A DNA stretch of 64,000 nt from Chondrus crispus (taxonomy: Eukaryota; Rhodophyta; Florideophyceae; Gigartinales; Gigartinaceae), in the NCBI RefSeq assembly GCF_000350225.1, contig NW_005178726.1, forward strand, positions 145,437 through 209,436, in the 5' to 3' direction. Below are positions 61,312 through 64,000 of the stretch, in pieces (position 1 is the first letter of the stretch; the number at the start of each line of letters is the position of its first letter). A program made the position numbers and the translations under genes. A model generated the notes under the pieces. It had not been told where the DNA came from and did not search any database. It saw nothing but the letters and a program-made list of their open reading frames with translations.

Positions 61312-61440
61312 GGTAAAATCGGCCTTTTTCTCAGTAAAATATGCCTGATTTTCCGTTCGGTGGGTCGTTCTGGCTTCAAAACCGGCGTTTTTCTTAGTAA
61401 AACGTGCCTGGTTTTTCCGTTCGGCGGGTGGCTTTTTGCC
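61312..61440. repeat. Two-copy ~66-bp tandem repeat
   Basis: Both units carry TTTTTCTYAGTAAAA, then TGCCTG, TTTTCCGTTCGG and GGGTSG. AT-richer than its surroundings. Confidence 0.6.
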
Positions 61441-61717
61441 TTTTTGAAGAGCTCCGATTGGATGTTCCCTCAAATCGGGGGCATTCCGAACAGCCTCCCA
61501 TACGCCGCCGCGCGCCCTAATTGGCTACGGCCACCGGGTACAGTACTGTGTGAACCACATGTACTGTACCCCGGCCATTCCGTGGCGGTGATTGGGTTTG
61601 TGGACGGCACGGCTTCGCAGCAATTCGTCCCCATCCCCCCATCATCCATGGCCGACCCCGGGGGCGCTCAGTGACCTGGGTGCTCCCTCGGGGGTCCCTG
61701 GAGGGTGCCGTTCGGTT

Positions 61718-61739
61718 GCGCCCCGCCTTGGCGGGGCGC
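61718..61739. repeat. Perfect 10-bp hairpin
   Basis: GCGCCCCGCC, loop TT, GGCGGGGCGC. Very stable if transcribed. Confidence 0.7.
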
Positions 61740-62123
61740 CAGGTACAGACCCAGGCCCCACCCGGAGGGCTACAGCGCCTCCCCATAAGCAGGCGCTCCT
61801 CCGGGGTAGCGGTGCCAACGTACCGTTGCACGGCACCCCCCCGGAGGGCTGGCCATTTTTCCAACTCGGACGCCCCTCTTTTTCCCCCGGCGCGTACAGT
61901 ACGCGGAGGTCTCGACCCTCGTGATTGCGGGGAGACCCCTCTGGCCTCGCTCGGTCCCTTTCCGTGGCGGTTGGGGGCGTACGAGTGCGCCGCCGGCGAT
62001 TTCGCCGACAACCCCGATTTGGAAACTGTAAAAAACCACTAGAAACCAATAAAAACTGGTCTCGTTTCCAAATCGGTTGACACCTCGCCATGACCGCTTT
62101 TTCGGAGTGGATACCCCCGGGTC

Positions 62124-62437
62124 CGGCTTGACGCGGTGAGCACGATGCCGTTCTCGGACGTGGGCTACGATTTTTATTGAGCCCGCTAGGGGTCAAAACG
62201 TAGCCCAAAGTCGACCGAAATTGCCGGCTGGTCCGCCGGGGTCGACATTGACCGTTTTTCGGACCTTATACTGTCCGAAGCGGCTTGACGCGTGGAGTAC
62301 GATGCCGTTGTCGGCGGTGCGTTACGATTTTTATTGAGCCCGCTAGGGGCTCAAACGTAGCCCGAACTTCGACGTAATTGCCGAACCGAACGGTGTCACC
62401 CCTCACAATTTGGTCCCCGGATTTTTGCCGCAGGCCA
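62124..62437. repeat. ~157-bp tandem duplication
   Basis: Both units start CGGCTTGACGCG and share CGATGCCGTT, ACGATTTTTATTGAGCCCGC, TAGGGG and CAAAACGTAGCCC-type blocks, starting at 62124 and 62281. Confidence 0.7.
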
Positions 62438-62882
62438 CCGCACCAGTACGGGAATGACACTTGGCAATTTTTGCCACGTGTCGGGGGTCGCGCCGCCGCT
62501 GCAAGTATCCGAGACGGTATTTATCTTGGGCACCGCGGGCGTGCCGTACCCCCCCATCGTCGACCATGGTCGACCTCGGGGGACACCTAGTGACCTAGGC
62601 GATCCCCCTGAGGTCCCTGGACTTCACCGTTTCGGATTACACGCCTTATAGGCGGCGTGTACAGTATTTGACACACGGCACCTCCCCGGAGGGCTGGCTA
62701 ATTTTGTAACTCAGGCCCTTAGTTCGGGGAGGTTACGAAGTCGACCGCCAGCCGTAGTTTAGAGGGTGCAAAACCCATCGTCGTGCGTATAGTTCCGAGC
62801 GGTAGTGACGGTCCCGTAGGCGGCTTCCGCCCCCCGCATGCTCTACATGCGGGTGGTCTCAACCGGTACAGTATCCGGGAGA

Positions 62883-62894
62883 CCCCCCTTCTTA
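62883..62894 (-). other. Putative polypurine tract of the minus gypsy element
   Basis: TAAGAAGGGGGG on the minus strand, 20 bp after the integrase stop codon. The identical 12-mer occurs at 59667-59678. Confidence 0.45.
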
Positions 62895-62914
62895 GCTTGC
62901 GCCACCGAGCGGGA

Positions 62915-64000
62915 CTAAGCTCGGTGGGCTCGCCAATACCGATCGATAAAGGCTTGTGGTAGGCCCTCCGCGGGTTCGAATGTATCATCCGCGGGGGTGT
63001 AGCCATACCACCTCACTTTGTATTCCAAGCCGGTAGGGGTGTCGCGATGCGCTACGAGACGCTCGACGACGAACTCCTCGGGGGTATTAGCACAGTCCCC
63101 ATGGGGAGGGTTAATCCGTTCGGAAGGGGCACTTATGCCTCCTGTAGGCATGGTCCGGTCCCCCGGGCCCCTTGGCATCCGCGTGACGCGGTCAATACTG
63201 ACTCGTACGGGAAGCCCGTCTTGCTCCACAGTAACAGTCGTGTCCGTGGCTTTGCGGACCCGAAAGGGTCCTTCCGTCTTCGGTAAAAGCTTGACGGACA
63301 TGTCGTCCGTCCCAAGCCCCTGTCCGTCACGGCCACGTCGTTCAGCCGCTCGGAGGGCTCGGGGAGGGCGATCCACGTAGACTTGGTCGCCCTCCTGTAT
63401 TACCGGTCGGAATCGGACTTTCTTATCGAAGTTCTCCTTATACCGCTTTTGGGCCGCGGTCATCTTTACCCGCGCACGGTCGAGGACATCCCGTAGCTTG
63501 CGAAGAGTCGCCCGCTTGTACTGTACGGGAGTACGTGGGTCGTCATGGGCGACTCCCGCAGCCTGAGGCGCTGTACCCGCGACGGTTAATCCGGACGGTT
63601 GTCTTGTCAACACCAGGTCAAACGGAGTAGTCTCCGTTGACCGGTGGACTTGTATGTTATAAGCATACGTCAGAGGCTGGAGGAACTCGTCCCAGTCTCG
63701 CTGGTGCTCCTCGACATAATGTCGGAGCCTCTGCACGATGGTCTTATTAAACCGTTCGGTCTGACCGTTAGTTTGCGGGTGGTAGGCTGTCGTCAAATAG
63801 TGACGTATGCCTAGCAGTGCGCATACGGCGTCGAAGAACTTCGCCGCAAATTGCGGACCGTTATCGGTAAGGACGTACTGTGGTGCTCCGTAGACGTACA
63901 CCCAGTTGTCCAGGAATGCGTTAGCCACCACGGCTGCGGTTGTCGTACGAAGCGCGATGCTGCGCGTGAGCTTAGAGAACCGGTCGGTAATCACAAGGAC
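62915..64000 (-). CDS. Ty3/gypsy chromovirus integrase with C-terminal chromodomain (5' partial)
   Basis: The frame is open to the right window edge, so the protein begins outside. Integrase catalytic residues are all visible: ITDRFSK (first Asp), LTDNGPQFAAKFF (second Asp) and HPQTNGQTERFNKT (Glu). A GPF-type segment (EGPFRVRKA) precedes a linker and the chromodomain (EEFVVERLVAHRD...YKVRWYGYTPADDTFEPAEGL, PQAFIDRYW). Chromodomains guide integration to modified histones. The stop codon is followed at once by a short spacer and a purine tract. The frame is intact across 362 codons, pointing to a fairly recent copy. Confidence 0.92.
   Translation of the reverse strand, partial: VLVITDRFSKLTRSIALRTTTAAVVANAFLDNWVYVYGAPQYVLTDNGPQFAAKFFDAVCALLGIRHYLTTAYHPQTNGQTERFNKTIVQRLRHYVEEHQRDWDEFLQPLTYAYNIQVHRSTETTPFDLVLTRQPSGLTVAGTAPQAAGVAHDDPRTPVQYKRATLRKLRDVLDRARVKMTAAQKRYKENFDKKVRFRPVIQEGDQVYVDRPPRALRAAERRGRDGQGLGTDDMSVKLLPKTEGPFRVRKATDTTVTVEQDGLPVRVSIDRVTRMPRGPGDRTMPTGGISAPSERINPPHGDCANTPEEFVVERLVAHRDTPTGLEYKVRWYGYTPADDTFEPAEGLPQAFIDRYWRAHRA

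Larger units (their letters stand above)
61580..62730. repeat. Diverged direct repeat pair (61580-61870 and 62510-62730)
   Basis: Shared blocks include CATGGYCGACCYCGGGGG, AGTGACCT and CGGCACC-CCCCGGAGGGCTGGC in the same order and orientation. Possibly parts of two related LTRs. Confidence 0.5.
59665..62882. other. Repeat-rich region without a clear gene
   Basis: About 3.2 kb, GC-rich in the left two-thirds, with ORFs on both strands that are Pro/Arg/Gly-biased and domain-free. Internal repeats are listed separately. It is bounded by two identical 12-mers CCCCCCTTCTTA (59667-59678 and 62883-62894), read either as two polypurine tracts or as a duplication around an insertion. Confidence 0.45.

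Noticed and set aside
62970..62990. GGGTTCGAATG, like a tRNA B box
   Set aside because: It lies in the chromodomain coding frame and has no cloverleaf around it.

Overview
This window reads as nuclear DNA of a red alga, probably a florideophyte; the species is not established. The grounds are a two-helix-motif light-harvesting protein of the red-algal LHCR type with a plastid leader, nuclear genes for apparently plastid-targeted ThiC, ClpP and guanylate kinase, intron-poor genes on both strands, a tRNA-Ala with an extra 11 nt in its D-loop (D-arm tRNA introns are known from the red alga Cyanidioschyzon), and islands of host genes separated by transposon-rich DNA. There is one assembly gap of 80 N (5024-5103).

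Host gene islands. 1-23.7 kb: SKP1-domain protein (5' cut by the window), a twin zinc-module protein, tRNA-Ala(UGC), a coiled-coil protein, DENR/Tma22 (4 exons), a Rim2-type mitochondrial carrier, ThiC, an HtrA2-like protease, Trm61, 3-ketoacyl-CoA reductase, a pseudokinase, ClpP, LHCR (2 exons) and a second coiled-coil protein. 31.7-34.6 kb: a small hypothetical ORF and a secreted mucin-like protein. 37.8-45.6 kb: a copine-like C2-C2 protein, a GT34 glycosyltransferase (2 exons), a CGL160-like/guanylate kinase fusion, a MUG-type uracil-DNA glycosylase and an RNF212/HEI10-like RING protein (2 exons). Six introns were located by homology: 103-133 nt, GT-AG, with donors such as GTATG, GTAAG and GTACGT. 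The roles fall into translation (DENR, Trm61, tRNA), mitochondria (carrier, HtrA), plastid (ThiC, ClpP, LHCR, GuK/CGL160), lipid elongation (KAR) and DNA repair/meiosis (MUG, RNF212-like).

Mobile DNA. 26.6-30.3 kb: a MULE transposase preceded by a J-domain ORF, with clustered GGGYGAC motifs at both sides. 35.5-37.2 kb: a broken, secreted papain-fold-like gene beside a second GGGYGAC cluster. 45.96-51.30 kb: a dead Tc1/mariner element carrying a nested 4.1-kb element with CCC termini and an ATAT duplication. The nested element's long ORF joins a DDE-like region to a YqaJ-type PD-(D/E)XK nuclease, and a PiggyBac-like zinc ribbon follows an in-frame TGA. 52.2-54.55 kb: a PIF/Harbinger transposase and a truncated accessory gene. 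55.5-59.08 kb: Ty3/gypsy gag and partial pol on the plus strand, cut by an LTR at 59065-59664. 59.7-62.9 kb: repeat-rich DNA without a clear gene. 62.9 kb to the right edge: chromovirus integrase plus chromodomain on the minus strand, running off the window.

Many start codons were moved from upstream TTG/GTG triplets to the first sensible ATG, as expected for a eukaryote.
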